Shown here piece by piece: positions 46,401 to 57,408 of a stretch of 64,000 nt of DNA (its first letter is position 1; every line of letters begins with the position of its first letter). The DNA is from Nemertoderma westbladi. Taxonomy: Eukaryota > Xenacoelomorpha > Nemertodermatida > Nemertodermatidae. Where the stretch lies: the NCBI GenBank assembly GCA_032718475.1, contig JAUCBJ010006810.1:124001-188000 (forward strand), written 5' to 3'. The notes beneath the pieces were generated by a model. That model saw nothing but the letters and a program-made list of their open reading frames with translations. It searched no databases and had not been told where the DNA came from. The translations under genes and the position numbers were made by a program.

Positions 46401-49400
46401 ATAAATACATGCTAAACATACAGGTATGTGTCGCAACCCTAACCCTAAGCCTACCCGCCATACACTAAATGATACCGTTAATAAACTGCACAATAGCTAA
46501 GCCTATATTCTATAAGAAAATATATGACAATTTTGTCGCCGTGAAAGGGGTATGACTGAGGCAAAAATAATTAATTTGTGAAAAATATGGTTGCGTTTCG
46601 GTGTCTTGGACCAGTACGCGCTAATCCTCGACACCTCGTCAGCTGGACAGGGAATTAGCCAAGCCTATCTATAATGCACCAATGACCTAAAATAATCGCA
46701 CCATCAACTCTGTTACCACCTAGCCCAAAACAGAAGTCAGACCACAGAACACAGGAACCCTATAGGCCTATGGTAAGTAAATATGTTACCAATGGGAAAC
46801 TGGTGGAATGCTAGGGCACACACACAGTACAAAATTTAAATAAGATTTTATGATTTGCAGTAATGTCGGAATTCTGCTCCACTTTCATAAGATGATAATT
46901 GATGTTAACGACATACTGACTAACAGGGGGTTGGTATGTATATATTAAATTAAATTAAAGGAAGAACAGGAGTCTTACACCCCCAATAAAAAATATAGAA
47001 TCAGGACATTTAGCCCAAAATATTTCTCGACCCCTAGGGTCATCGAAAGAACAACAAACACACAAACACAAACACAAACAAATATAAATACATGCTAAAC
47101 ATACAGGTATGTGTCGCAACCCTAACCCTAAGCCTACCCGCCATACACTAAATGATACCGTTAATAAACTGCACAATAGCTAAGCCTATATTCTATAAGA
47201 AAATATATGACAATTTTGTCGCCGTGAAAGGGGTATGACTGAGGCAAAAATAATTAATTTGTGAAAAATATGGTTGCGTTTCGGTGTCTTGGACCAGTAC
47301 GCGCTAATCCTCGACACCTCGTCAGCTGGACAGGGAATTAGCCAAGCCTATCTATAATGCACCAATGACCTAAAATAATCGCACCATCAACTCTGTTACC
47401 ACCTAGCCCAAAACAGAAGTCAGACCACAGAACACAGGAACCCTATAGGCCTATGGTAAGTAAATATGTTACCAATGGGAAACTGGTGGAATGCTAGGGC
47501 ACACACACAGTACAAAATTTAAATAAGATTTTATGATTTGCAGTAATGTCGGAATTCTGCTCCACTTTCATAAGATGATAATTGATGTTAACGACATACT
47601 GACTAACAGGGGGTTGGTATGTATATATTAAATTAAATTAAAGGAAGAACAGGAGTCTTACACCCCCAATAAAAAATATAGAATCAGGACATTTAGCCCA
47701 AAATATTTCTCGACCCCTAGGGTCATCGAAAGAACAACAAACACACAAACACAAACACAAACAAATATAAATACATGCTAAACATACAGGTATGTGTCGC
47801 AACCCTAACCCTAAGCCTACCCGCCATACACTAAATGATACCGTTAATAAACTGCACAATAGCTAAGCCTATATTCTATAAGAAAATATATGACAATTTT
47901 GTCGCCGTGAAAGGGGTATGACTGAGGCAAAAATAATTAATTTGTGAAAAATATGGTTGCGTTTCGGTGTCTTGGACCAGTACGCGCTAATCCTCGACAC
48001 CTCGTCAGCTGGACAGGGAATTAGCCAAGCCTATCTATAATGCACCAATGACCTAAAATAATCGCACCATCAACTCTGTTACCACCTAGCCCAAAACAGA
48101 AGTCAGACCACAGAACACAGGAACCCTATAGGCCTATGGTAAGTAAATATGTTACCAATGGGAAACTGGTGGAATGCTAGGGCACACACACAGTACAAAA
48201 TTTAAATAAGATTTTATGATTTGCAGTAATGTCGGAATTCTGCTCCACTTTCATAAGATGATAATTGATGTTAACGACATACTGACTAACAGGGGGTTGG
48301 TATGTATATATTAAATTAAATTAAAGGAAGAACAGGAGTCTTACACCCCCAATAAAAAATATAGAATCAGGACATTTAGCCCAAAATATTTCTCGACCCC
48401 TAGGGTCATCGAAAGAACAACAAACACACAAACACAAACACAAACAAATATAAATACATGCTAAACATACAGGTATGTGTCGCAACCCTAACCCTAAGCC
48501 TACCCGCCATACACTAAATGATACCGTTAATAAACTGCACAATAGCTAAGCCTATATTCTATAAGAAAATATATGACAATTTTGTCGCCGTGAAAGGGGT
48601 ATGACTGAGGCAAAAATAATTAATTTGTGAAAAATATGGTTGCGTTTCGGTGTCTTGGACCAGTACGCGCTAATCCTCGACACCTCGTCAGCTGGACAGG
48701 GAATTAGCCAAGCCTATCTATAATGCACCAATGACCTAAAATAATCGCACCATCAACTCTGTTACCACCTAGCCCAAAACAGAAGTCAGACCACAGAACA
48801 CAGGAACCCTATAGGCCTATGGTAAGTAAATATGTTACCAATGGGAAACTGGTGGAATGCTAGGGCACACACACAGTACAAAATTTAAATAAGATTTTAT
48901 GATTTGCAGTAATGTCGGAATTCTGCTCCACTTTCATAAGATGATAATTGATGTTAACGACATACTGACTAACAGGGGGTTGGTATGTATATATTAAATT
49001 AAATTAAAGGAAGAACAGGAGTCTTACACCCCCAATAAAAAATATAGAATCAGGACATTTAGCCCAAAATATTTCTCGACCCCTAGGGTCATCGAAAGAA
49101 CAACAAACACACAAACACAAACACAAACAAATATAAATACATTCTAAACATACAGGTATGTGTCGCAACCCTAACCCTAAGCCTACCCGCCATACACTAA
49201 ATGATACCGTTAATAAACTGCACAATAGCTAAGCCTATATTCTATAAGAAAATATATGACAATTTTGTCGCCGTGAAAGGGGTATGACTGAGGCAAAAAT
49301 AATTAATTTGTGAAAAATATGGTTGCGTTTCGGTGTCTTGGACCAGTACGCGCTAATCCTCGACACCTTGTCAGCTGGACAGGGAATTAGCCAAGCCTAT

Positions 49401-49552
49401 CTATAATGCACCAATGACCTAAAATAATCGCACCATCAACTCTGTTACCACCTAGCCCAAAACAGAAGTCAGACCACAGAACACAGGAACCCTATAGGCC
49501 TATGGTAAGTAAATATGTTACCAATGGGAAACTGGTGGAATGCTAGGGCACA

Positions 49553-49880
49553 TGTTCCAGCTCCCCTACAGATCTCCATGGGCTCTATTATAGGCCATGC
49601 TCCCCCCCCCCCCCTTTTCACACTTTTGTTGTTTATATGTACAGCAGTATTACCGGTCTCCCTATAGGCCTACCTTTCATTGTATATTTTATTGTACCGT
49701 TCACCGTGTGGTGTTTATTGTCTGATGGTTTATTGTTTATATGGTTACCGCCATCCATTATCTTACATTACTGCATTATTGATATTGAACCAAACATATT
49801 ATCTTATGCTTTTTCATCACACCATTTTGCCCTCTCCACTATACAGTCCTGGACCAGTCGGATCTATTGGGATCCGCACA
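49553..49880 (+). repeat. 5' LTR of BEL element 3
   Basis: 328 bp, from TGTTCCAGCTCC to GGATCCGCACA, matching 52565-52880. Contains a poly-C run near 49603-49616. It is followed by CTCTTCGAACCGG, which includes TTCGAACC, complementary to a tRNA T-arm and a possible primer site. Confidence 0.9.
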
Positions 49881-50042
49881 CTCTTCGAACCGGATCAGAA
49901 TCGCACCCGTAATAAATAAATACTGAAATATTGGACAGTTTAGCCTAACCTAACAAGAAAATACTGTAATGCCAGAAAGCTGTAATTTCCATGTTATATT
50001 TAATACCTACTGACCTACCGGTAGATAACTGGTACAGCGGTT

Positions 50043-52727
50043 ATGTCGGACGACGACACTAACCCACCTACATCTCCAACCCGCAACCGTGGGGGTGTGG
50101 ATACCGGTGGCCCTCCCAACCTAACCACTGAAATCAATGCGATAAAACGTACTCGAGGGATAGAACGCACAAAAGCTCGTAAACTCATAACAGAACTTGA
50201 GACTTTATGGTGTAAGAACGAGGAAGATATCGACTCGGATGAGTTGGCGTACCAAATCGAACTCGTGGACAGACAACGTAAAATATTAAACTCGATAGAT
50301 TCGGAGTTAATTGACCTTGGATATTCTCCGGAACCTTCTAACTACGACCGCGACTTGGATAAAACTTTATTTAAATCCAATCGAATTTTATCCCGGATTG
50401 AGAGAACAAACTCGAATTCTTCTACAAATTCCGGCAGCCAGTCGCACCATTCCTCCAACCATGGCATTGCCAGTAGTACCCATGGATTACCTAAAATTGC
50501 TGTCCCAACGTTTGATGGCGAATTTATGTCTTGGCGTCCCTTCTGGGATCAATATGAAGCATTGATCCATAACCGACCAGGTTTATCTGAGGTTCAGAAG
50601 TTTGTCTACCTCCGTAGTTCTCTGATTAATGACGCTAAAGAGGCCCTTTCAGGTATATCATTGACGGCCAGTAATTATAACGATGCTATTACTATACTAA
50701 AACGCCGTTATGGTAATCCTAACCTACTTATAGGATTATATGCGAGCCGCCTATGCTCATTGCCAATGATCCAGACAACCAACCTTAAAGTATTCCGTGA
50801 AACTATTGATTCTTTTGAGGGCGCATTGCGGGAAATCCGACATTTATCTACAGAAATTTCTCCAAGTGGAACTCCTTTGAGTGATAAATCGCCAGATTTA
50901 ACTTCACTTCTATTAGCCCCTCTACTTTTACAGAAACTCCCAATAGATTTAGTTCTTATCTGGAACCGTAACCATGCCTCTGAACGATTTAATTTGGGGG
51001 CGTTATTAACCTTTGTAAACTCAGAACTAGAATCGCTCGAGTCAGTAGCTTATGGAGCGACTAACACCATACCTCGGTCTAGTCCCAAATATACCAATAA
51101 TACAGGTAAAACATACGTACCTTATAATACTAGGGGTAATTTTGCCTCAACAATTGCCCTAGCTACCGGTGATAATTTGGCTCAGTATAAACCCAATTTA
51201 ATGTGCCCTGCATGTAAAGGGGCAACCCATAAACTCAAAACCTGCACTACCTTTATGAACAAAATGGTTGATGGTCGTATTTCAATAATTCGCACTGCCA
51301 AACTTTGTAGTAATTGTTTTGGACCACATCCTACATATGAATGTCCATCTTCAGAATTATGCCACCATTGTGGTAAATTACATCACACCTTATTATGCTA
51401 CCGCAATGAAAGGGATAAAGCAGCTACTGCTACAATCCCCAAAACGGGAAGTAACCGATCTGACCACCAAAATAATTCCACTTCAGAAGCTACCCATCCC
51501 CATAACCATTACAAACGTAATAACTTTCATCAGAAAAGATTTTATCCACCTCCCCGGCAGGGTGATGCTCGGCAGGGTGATACAGCAATCTCTGTAAACC
51601 CTGTGAACACTACCGATTCGAGCATAATCATGCACACTTCTGCCATTTTTATAAAACTAGCCCTATGTTTTATTACACATCCATATATTAATAATGGTTA
51701 TTGGATACATATTTACCTTGATGATGGATCGAAACGATCTTATATTCAATATGATCTTAGTCAAGCTCTTGACCTGCCTTGTTTACAATCACAGCTTATG
51801 ACAACTGGATCCTTTGGTGGAAACTGCACAACGCAGCAATCCAATCTTGTCCAGTTTAACCTTTTCAGCCAGTTTTCTCAGGCACCAATCCAACTAAATG
51901 CATGGACTACTGAGAAATTATGTCCTCCCATTAAACAAGAAACTATGTCCTCAATACCAAATAGCCTATCCCATTTAACCCAATGGGCAGATACTTTTGA
52001 TGGTGGGGATAGGCACATATCCTTAATTATAGGAGCAGACCAGATTTGGAATGTCACAAATTTTGTACAGAATTTCCCTAACCAGCCAGCAGTTATTGAC
52101 ACATTTTTTGGTTGTGTTTTATCTGGTGCCACTTCTCCTGGTAGTACCCATATACCCGTCTCTCTGTCAGGATCTAACCCATCCATGTTACTTACCGAAC
52201 CTATAGAAGTTATACAATTCTGGAATTTAGAAACTGTAGGTATAAAAAAGGATGAAGTGGATTGCACTCCTTACCCTATACCTGAGCGTTCTCCTGATGA
52301 TCCATCACGATATCGAGTTCGACTTCCCTTCCGGTGTCTCCTTCGCCCAAAATCGAACTTTTCCATAGTTCAGCGGCAACAAAAGCGAATTATTTCCCAA
52401 CTGAAACCATCCGAGCTCGATATTTACCAGACAAAAATGAGTAAATTACAGACTGATGGTATTGTTACCACGGCAACCAGTCCCCCTGATACTGGATTTT
52501 ATCTCCCACACCACCTTGCTCGGAAAGATACTAAGCCTCGGGTGGTATTTAATGGGTCAGCTTGTGTTCCAGCTCCCCTACAGATCTCCATGGACTTTAT
52601 TATAGGCCATGCTCCCCCCCCCCCCCTTTCACACTTTTGTTGTTTATATGTACAGCAGTATTACCGGTCTCCCTATAGGCCTACCTTTCATTGTATATTT
52701 TATAGTACCGTGGTGTTTATTGTCTGA
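50043..52727 (+). CDS. BEL element 3 Gag-protease polyprotein with truncated RT start
   Basis: 894 codons. Starts MSDDD, like the other two BEL elements. Residues ~25-120 form a charged coiled-coil-like region. Next comes the DUF1759 Gag core (~150-320: VPTFDGEFMSWRPFWDQYEA). Zinc knuckles follow: CPACKGATHKLKTC (~388), CSNCFGPHPTYEC and CHHCGKLHHTLLC. The protease-like motif is YLDDGSKRSYI (~557-567), where Asp replaces the usual Ser in D-S-G-S. The linker leads to LPHHLARKDTKPRVVFNGSA, the beginning of RT. The frame then runs on into the 3' LTR and stops at 52727. RT catalytic residues, RNase H and integrase are all absent. Gag would assemble particles. Copying must come from another element. 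Confidence 0.88.
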   Translation: MSDDDTNPPTSPTRNRGGVDTGGPPNLTTEINAIKRTRGIERTKARKLITELETLWCKNEEDIDSDELAYQIELVDRQRKILNSIDSELIDLGYSPEPSNYDRDLDKTLFKSNRILSRIERTNSNSSTNSGSQSHHSSNHGIASSTHGLPKIAVPTFDGEFMSWRPFWDQYEALIHNRPGLSEVQKFVYLRSSLINDAKEALSGISLTASNYNDAITILKRRYGNPNLLIGLYASRLCSLPMIQTTNLKVFRETIDSFEGALREIRHLSTEISPSGTPLSDKSPDLTSLLLAPLLLQKLPIDLVLIWNRNHASERFNLGALLTFVNSELESLESVAYGATNTIPRSSPKYTNNTGKTYVPYNTRGNFASTIALATGDNLAQYKPNLMCPACKGATHKLKTCTTFMNKMVDGRISIIRTAKLCSNCFGPHPTYECPSSELCHHCGKLHHTLLCYRNERDKAATATIPKTGSNRSDHQNNSTSEATHPHNHYKRNNFHQKRFYPPPRQGDARQGDTAISVNPVNTTDSSIIMHTSAIFIKLALCFITHPYINNGYWIHIYLDDGSKRSYIQYDLSQALDLPCLQSQLMTTGSFGGNCTTQQSNLVQFNLFSQFSQAPIQLNAWTTEKLCPPIKQETMSSIPNSLSHLTQWADTFDGGDRHISLIIGADQIWNVTNFVQNFPNQPAVIDTFFGCVLSGATSPGSTHIPVSLSGSNPSMLLTEPIEVIQFWNLETVGIKKDEVDCTPYPIPERSPDDPSRYRVRLPFRCLLRPKSNFSIVQRQQKRIISQLKPSELDIYQTKMSKLQTDGIVTTATSPPDTGFYLPHHLARKDTKPRVVFNGSACVPAPLQISMDFIIGHAPPPPLSHFCCLYVQQYYRSPYRPTFHCIFYSTVVFIV

Positions 52728-52880
52728 TGGTTTATTGTTTATATTTACCGCCATCCATTATCTTACATTACTGCATTATTGATATTGAACCAAACATATT
52801 ATCTGATGCTTTTTCATCACACCATTTTGCCCTCTCCACTATACAGTCCTGGACCAGTCGGATCTATTGGGATCCGCACA
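52565..52880 (+). repeat. 3' LTR of BEL element 3
   Basis: 316 bp. Differs from the 5' LTR by a few substitutions and ~8- and 2-bp deletions. Its first ~60 bases are read in frame by the upstream ORF. No clear polypurine tract precedes it (GGTATTTAATGGGTCAGCT). Confidence 0.88.
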
Positions 52881-53684
52881 GCACACACACAGTACAAAAT
52901 TTAAATAAGATTTTATGATTTGCAGTAATGTCGGAATTCTGCTCCACTTTCATAAGATGATAATTGATGTTAACGACATACTGACTAACAGGGGGTTGGT
53001 ATGTATATATTAAATTAAATTAAAGGAAGAACAGGAGTCTTACACCCCCAATAAAAAATATAGAATCAGGACATTTAGCCCAAAATATTTCTCGACCCCT
53101 AGGGTCATCGAAAGAACAACAAACACACAAACACAAACACAAACAAATATAAATACATGCTAAACATACAGGTATGTGTCGCAACCCTAACCCTAAGCCT
53201 ACCCGCCATACACTAAATGATACCGTTAATAAACTGCACAATAGCTAAGCCTATATTCTATAAGAAAATATATGACAATTTTGTCGCCGTGAAAGGGGTA
53301 TGACTGAGGCAAAAATAATTAATTTGTGAAAAATATGGTTGCGTTTCGGTGTCTTGGACCAGTACGCGCTAATCCTCGACACCTCGTCAGCTGGACAGGG
53401 AATTAGCCAAGCCTATCTATAATGCACCAATGACCTAAAATAATCGCACCATCAACTCTGTTACCACCTAGCCCAAAACAGAAGTCAGACCACAGAACAC
53501 AGGAACCCTATAGGCCTATGGTAAGTAAATATGTTACCAATGGGAAACTGGTGGAATGCTAGGGCACACACACAGTACAAAATTTAAATAAGATTTTATG
53601 ATTTGCAGTAATGTCGGAATTCTGCTCCACTTTCATAAGATGATAATTGATGTTAACGACATACTGACTAACAGGGGGTTGGTG

Positions 53685-54040
53685 TTGCCGTTATTCCTAC
53701 ACCAGGGGGAAAAACGCCGATGCTGGAGACGTGACTTAACAGACCACCGAGCCCCGGCCAGTCACCGGATATTGATTGTGGGGAGGGAATATTTCTAAGA
53801 TGCAAGTTTGCGGTTGAGAAAAGCTGCATTAGTTGGATATACTCTTTAATGTAACTTCCTATAGTTGAAAACCTGATTAAGAATAATTTTGGGCTTCCCC
53901 AAATCAATATACACCAAATATTCACAATAATTATACACGATAATATAAATCCCTACGGTATATTATTTAATAACCCACTGTTCGCTCAGAATTTTAGCCT
54001 ACCTAATGTTCCCCAGATTTTCCCTCAGTCCCAGTCTTAG
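53685..54040. other. Sequence after the 683-bp array, no gene recognised
   Basis: After the last satellite stub the sequence leaves the unit at TTGGT and continues GTTGCCGTTATTCC. A short plus-strand ORF continues the pol-derived frame to about 53798. It shows no integrase motif, so it is not annotated as a gene. Confidence 0.4.
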
Positions 54041-54066
54041 TGCCGTAGTGTCGGTGTCGGTCGACC

Positions 54067-54975
54067 CTGTCGCGTGTCCGTTCCACCCCTCACGAACCCC
54101 GAAGGGAACGATCATCGAGAACCAGCCCGGCTTGGCTAAGGGTCGGTCCAGTCGGTAGACTCTGTCGCGTATCCGTACCACCCCTCTCGAACCCCGAAGG
54201 GTTCGGTCATCGAGAACCAGTACGGCTTGGCTAAGAGTCTGTCGTGTCGGTGGACCCGTTCGCGTGTCCGTTCCACCCCTCACGAACCCCGAAGGGTTCG
54301 ATCATCGAGAACCAGAACGGCTTGGCTAGGGGTCCGTCAGTTCATTACAGAAACCCAACCACCTAGGCTTTCCGAGTCCGTTTCAGGCTCGTAGTCGCTT
54401 CGGCAGCCGAGAAACTGCTCCGAACAGTCGGTAGGCCAGTAGAGTCTAGTCGAGTCTAGTCCTTTGTCTTTCGACCCCATCGCGTGTCCGTTCCACCCCT
54501 CACGAACCCCGAAGGGAGCGATCATCGAGAACCAGAACGGCTTGGCTAAGGGGTCTGTCGTCGGTTCCCGTCGCAAATCCCAGTCAAGCAGTCAGCGTTC
54601 CGAGTTCTTTTCAGGCTCGTAGTAGCTGCAGTTGACCCGAGACCGCTAAGGGCAGTCCTTGTCAAACCAGTCCTGTGGCCAGCCCTTTCGCATGTCCGTC
54701 CCACCCCTCACGAACCCCGAAGGGATCGGTCATCGAGAACCAGTACGGCTTAGGTCAGGGGGCAGTCTTAAGTTGGCCACCTGTTCGCGTGTCCGCTCCA
54801 CCCCTCACGAACCCCGGGGTTCGATCATCGAGAACCAGAACGGCTTGGCTACTAAGGGGCCGTCGGTGCCCGTCGCAAATCCCTGACACAAGCAGTCAGC
54901 GTTCCGAGTTCTTTTCAGTCTCGTAGTAGCTGCCGTTGGCCAGGGACCGCTAAGGGCAGTCCTTGTCCTTTAGGC
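54067..54975. repeat. GC-rich palindromic repeat block
   Basis: Six copies (near 54071, 54167, 54261, 54481, 54689 and 54786) of a ~55-base core: CGCGTGTCCGTTCCACCCCT, then CGAACCCCGAAGGGTTCG, then ATCATCGAGAACCAG. The middle part folds as CGAACCC-CGAA-GGGTTCG. In the last copy the loop is lost, giving the 16-bp palindrome CGAACCCCGGGGTTCG. A longer ~302-bp period (CAGTCAGCGTTCCGAGTTC at ~54590 and ~54892) is superimposed. GC content is far above that of the neighbours. Confidence 0.85.
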
Positions 54976-55262
54976 CTGGCGCATTACCAAATCCACCCCT
55001 ACAGGCAGCAGGAAGTTGGCCAGGGCCTAATAGTACTCAGGCTAACCTGAATACTGCTTGCATTTTCCATCCCCCCTGGCCCTTATAACTATGAAATTAT
55101 TCCCGTACCCTGTAAGTTGTCCCAAAGTTCGCCCATAAATCGCCCCCAGTTTATTGAATGTGCCCAAAACCCATGGTCCCGCACCCAGTAGTAATATCGG
55201 AATAATCAATTTTAATAAAATACAAAAATATTCAACTCGCGTTATGGAAAGTTGAAATACCG
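54976..55262. other. Spacer, no gene seen
   Basis: No recognisable coding or RNA feature between the GC-rich block and the displaced satellite piece. Confidence 0.5.
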
Positions 55263-56186
55263 CGAACAGTTGGTATGTATATATTAAATTAAATTAAAGG
55301 AAGAACAGGAGTCTTACACCCCCAATAAAAAATATAGAATCAGGACATTTAGCCCAAAATATTTCTCGACCCCTAGGGTCATCGAAAGAACAACAAACAC
55401 ACAAACACAAACAAATATAAATACATGCTAAACATACAGGTATGTGTCGCAACCCTAACCTAAGCCTACCCGCCATACACTAAATGATACCGTTAATAAA
55501 CTGCATAATAGCTAAGCCTATATTCTATAAGAAAATATATGACAATTTTGTCGCCGTGAAAGGGGTATGATTGAGGCAAAAATAATTAATTTGTGAAAAA
55601 TATGGTTGCGTTTCGGTGTCTTGGACCAGTACGCGCTAATCCTCGACACCTCGTCAGCTGGACAGGGAATTAGCCAAGCCTATCTATAATGCACCAATGA
55701 CCTAAAATAATCGCACCATCAACTCTGTTACCACCTAGCCCAAAACAGAAGTCAGACCACAGAACACAGGAACCCTATAGGCCTATGGTAAGTAAATATG
55801 TTACCAATGGGAAACTGGTGGAATGCTAGGGCACACACACAGTACAAAATTTAAATAAGATTTTATGATTTGCAGTAATGTCGGAATTCTGCTCCACTTT
55901 CATAAGATGATAATTGATGTTAACGACATACTGACTAACAGGGGGTTGGTTTGTATATATTAAATTAAATTAAAGGAAGAACAGGAGTCTTACACCCCCA
56001 ATAAAAAATATAGAATCAGGACATTTAGCCCAAAATATTTCTCGACCCCTAGGGTCACCGAAAGAACAACAAACACACAAACACAAACAAATATAAATAC
56101 ATGCTAAACATACAGGTACGTGTCGCAACCCTAACCTAAGCCTACCCGCCATACACTAAATGATACCGTTAATAAACTGCATAATT
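55263..56186. repeat. Displaced 683-bp satellite piece, ~1.35 units, 676-bp variant
   Basis: Enters the unit at TTGGTATGTATATATT after unrelated DNA, runs through one full unit (next start at 55910), and stops at 56186 within the second. It differs from the main array by a shorter CA-rich stretch and several shared substitutions (for example GCATAAT for GCACAAT), so it is an older or separately evolved copy. Confidence 0.92.
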
Positions 56187-56850
56187 GTAAAAGCTTTTAC
56201 TGAATTGTCCGGTTATTTTTCCTTATTTTTCCCGTAAAGTACTCTGTAGTTGGTTTACCAGGCATAAAAAGGCCGTGTCCTTGCTGTACTGGTGTTTTAG
56301 CGGACATAAGAGCTATTTCTTCTGTATTTGTACTTTAGAGGACATAATCCGTAATTCCGTGACGTAAAAGCTCGATACTCTTGAAAACAGTGTCGCTACC
56401 ATGACGACGGCTAGCAGCTGATATTGCCACGTCACGATTCTTTGTTTCTCTGTTCTCTCGTTGTTCAGGTTGACCAATCAGAGCGTTTGTTGTCTTTGTG
56501 TTGGAGGTATATACAGAAACTCAGTAGTTCAGTGTTATGTTTTTGCCAGAGCCTAAGAACCGGCTTTGGCACCTCCGTGTTTTAGTTTTTAGTCTTACAC
56601 TAGTAGGTTTAATTATAAAGGGCATATATCCTTTAACTACCTAACGACTGACCTGACTCATGGAATCACTGCTAACTGATCATACATACTGACTGCTGAA
56701 ACATTGCAAACTCATAACAATCAGTGTTTTCATTGTTGTTTTATACTGCTATTTACCGTCAGTTCTTCATAATATGGTTGATGAATTATTATATTTGGAA
56801 TAACGATAAATAACCCCGAAACCCAATATTCTTGATATACCGAAGGTAAG
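56187..56850. other. No gene; possible LTR or promoter-like DNA
   Basis: Begins TGTAAAAGCTTTTAC, which includes the perfect 14-bp palindrome GTAAAAGCTTTTAC (56188-56201). A TATA-like GGTATATACAG near 56507 precedes CTCAGTAGTTCAGT. This could be an LTR promoter, but I find no partner copy. Confidence 0.3.
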
Positions 56851-57408
56851 AGAGAAGGGTTACAGATAAACGATTGTGACTTATGTTAAAGTGGTTTGAA
56901 GTGAATCTAATGTTATTTGATAGACCCTACATGAGTCAGTCTGTGTTCCTTTTATATGTGACTAAAATCAGTGAAGATCGGCAGATTAGTGTGCAGTATT
57001 GTGCAGCATTGTGTATGAGTGAGTCTGTTAAAGAAGCATTCCTAAAGAATGCGCCATATATGTGAATTATAATTAAGCCATATCGTTGTGAGTAGTTTAA
57101 GTCATAACTCTGTTTATGTAGATAAAGCGCCACGTCCTAAAGGAACTGTTAATATTCCTGAAGGTGAATAATATTGTCAGAGATTATATAATACTGTCAG
57201 TCGAATAATACATTAGGCTTACATAGCAACAAAATTAAACCGTCGAACCCAATCTCCCGGGAATATCCAGCGGGTGAATGGTCGCGCACGGATTGGTTTC
57301 GACTAGTGTAGTGAATCAAATACTTGTCATAGGCTAAAAAGCGATTTAATATCTAGAAGACATCTTAATTTGGCGGGTTAAACTTCCAAAGGTCTGAAAG
57401 CGCGAACA
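56851..57408 (-). repeat. Right arm of the ~560-bp inverted repeat
   Basis: Reverse complement of 28393-28957, about 95% identical by eye. It ends outward at GGTCTGAAAGCGCGAACA. The flanks of the two arms show no shared target duplication. Confidence 0.88.

Larger units (their letters stand above)
49553..52880 (+). mobile_element. BEL element 3: LTR retrotransposon with two LTRs, pol truncated
   Basis: 3328 bp bounded by TG...CA and by the 5-bp target-site duplication GCACA (49548-49552 and 52881-52885), inside a 683-bp satellite unit. It has a 5' LTR, a leader, one long gag-protease ORF that stops early in the RT region, and a 3' LTR. It depends on other elements for RT and integrase. The LTRs differ at a few sites and by small indels (~95% by eye), so the insertion is not very recent. 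Confidence 0.92.
39273..53684. repeat. 683-bp satellite array seeded in BEL-1 pol, 12 units with two insertions
   Basis: Units start at ATGATAATTGATG: 39273, 39956, 43485, 44168, 44851, 45534, 46213, 46892, 47575, 48258, 48941 and 52957, with a 45-base stub at 53640. The period is 683 bp, or 679 bp in two units with a shorter (CA/AAC)-rich stretch. Units look about 99% identical. The first ~45 bases of the unit are the end of BEL-1 pol (IIDVNDILTNRG). Unit 2 is split by LINE copy C and unit 11 by BEL element 3. Each unit contains CCCTAACCCTAAGCC and a conserved but probably meaningless 73-codon minus-strand ORF. Confidence 0.95.

Noticed and set aside
39336-49225. Repeated 73-codon minus-strand ORF in every 683-bp unit (MCSLLTVSFSVWR...)
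   Set aside because: Its conservation follows from satellite homogenisation. It has low-complexity Cys/Leu runs from the (AAC/CA)n stretch, no domain and no promoter evidence. Units with small indels change its frame freely.
53598-53798. Integrase continuation of BEL-1 after the satellite array
   Set aside because: The frame continues from the pol-derived stub for ~35 codons, but I see no HHCC or DDE motif and no typical BEL integrase string.
28393-57408. Giant DNA transposon with 560-bp terminal inverted repeats
   Set aside because: No target-site duplication at the outer ends, no transposase inside, and the contents are explained by BEL elements, satellite and LINE insertions. Kept only as an inverted-repeat observation.
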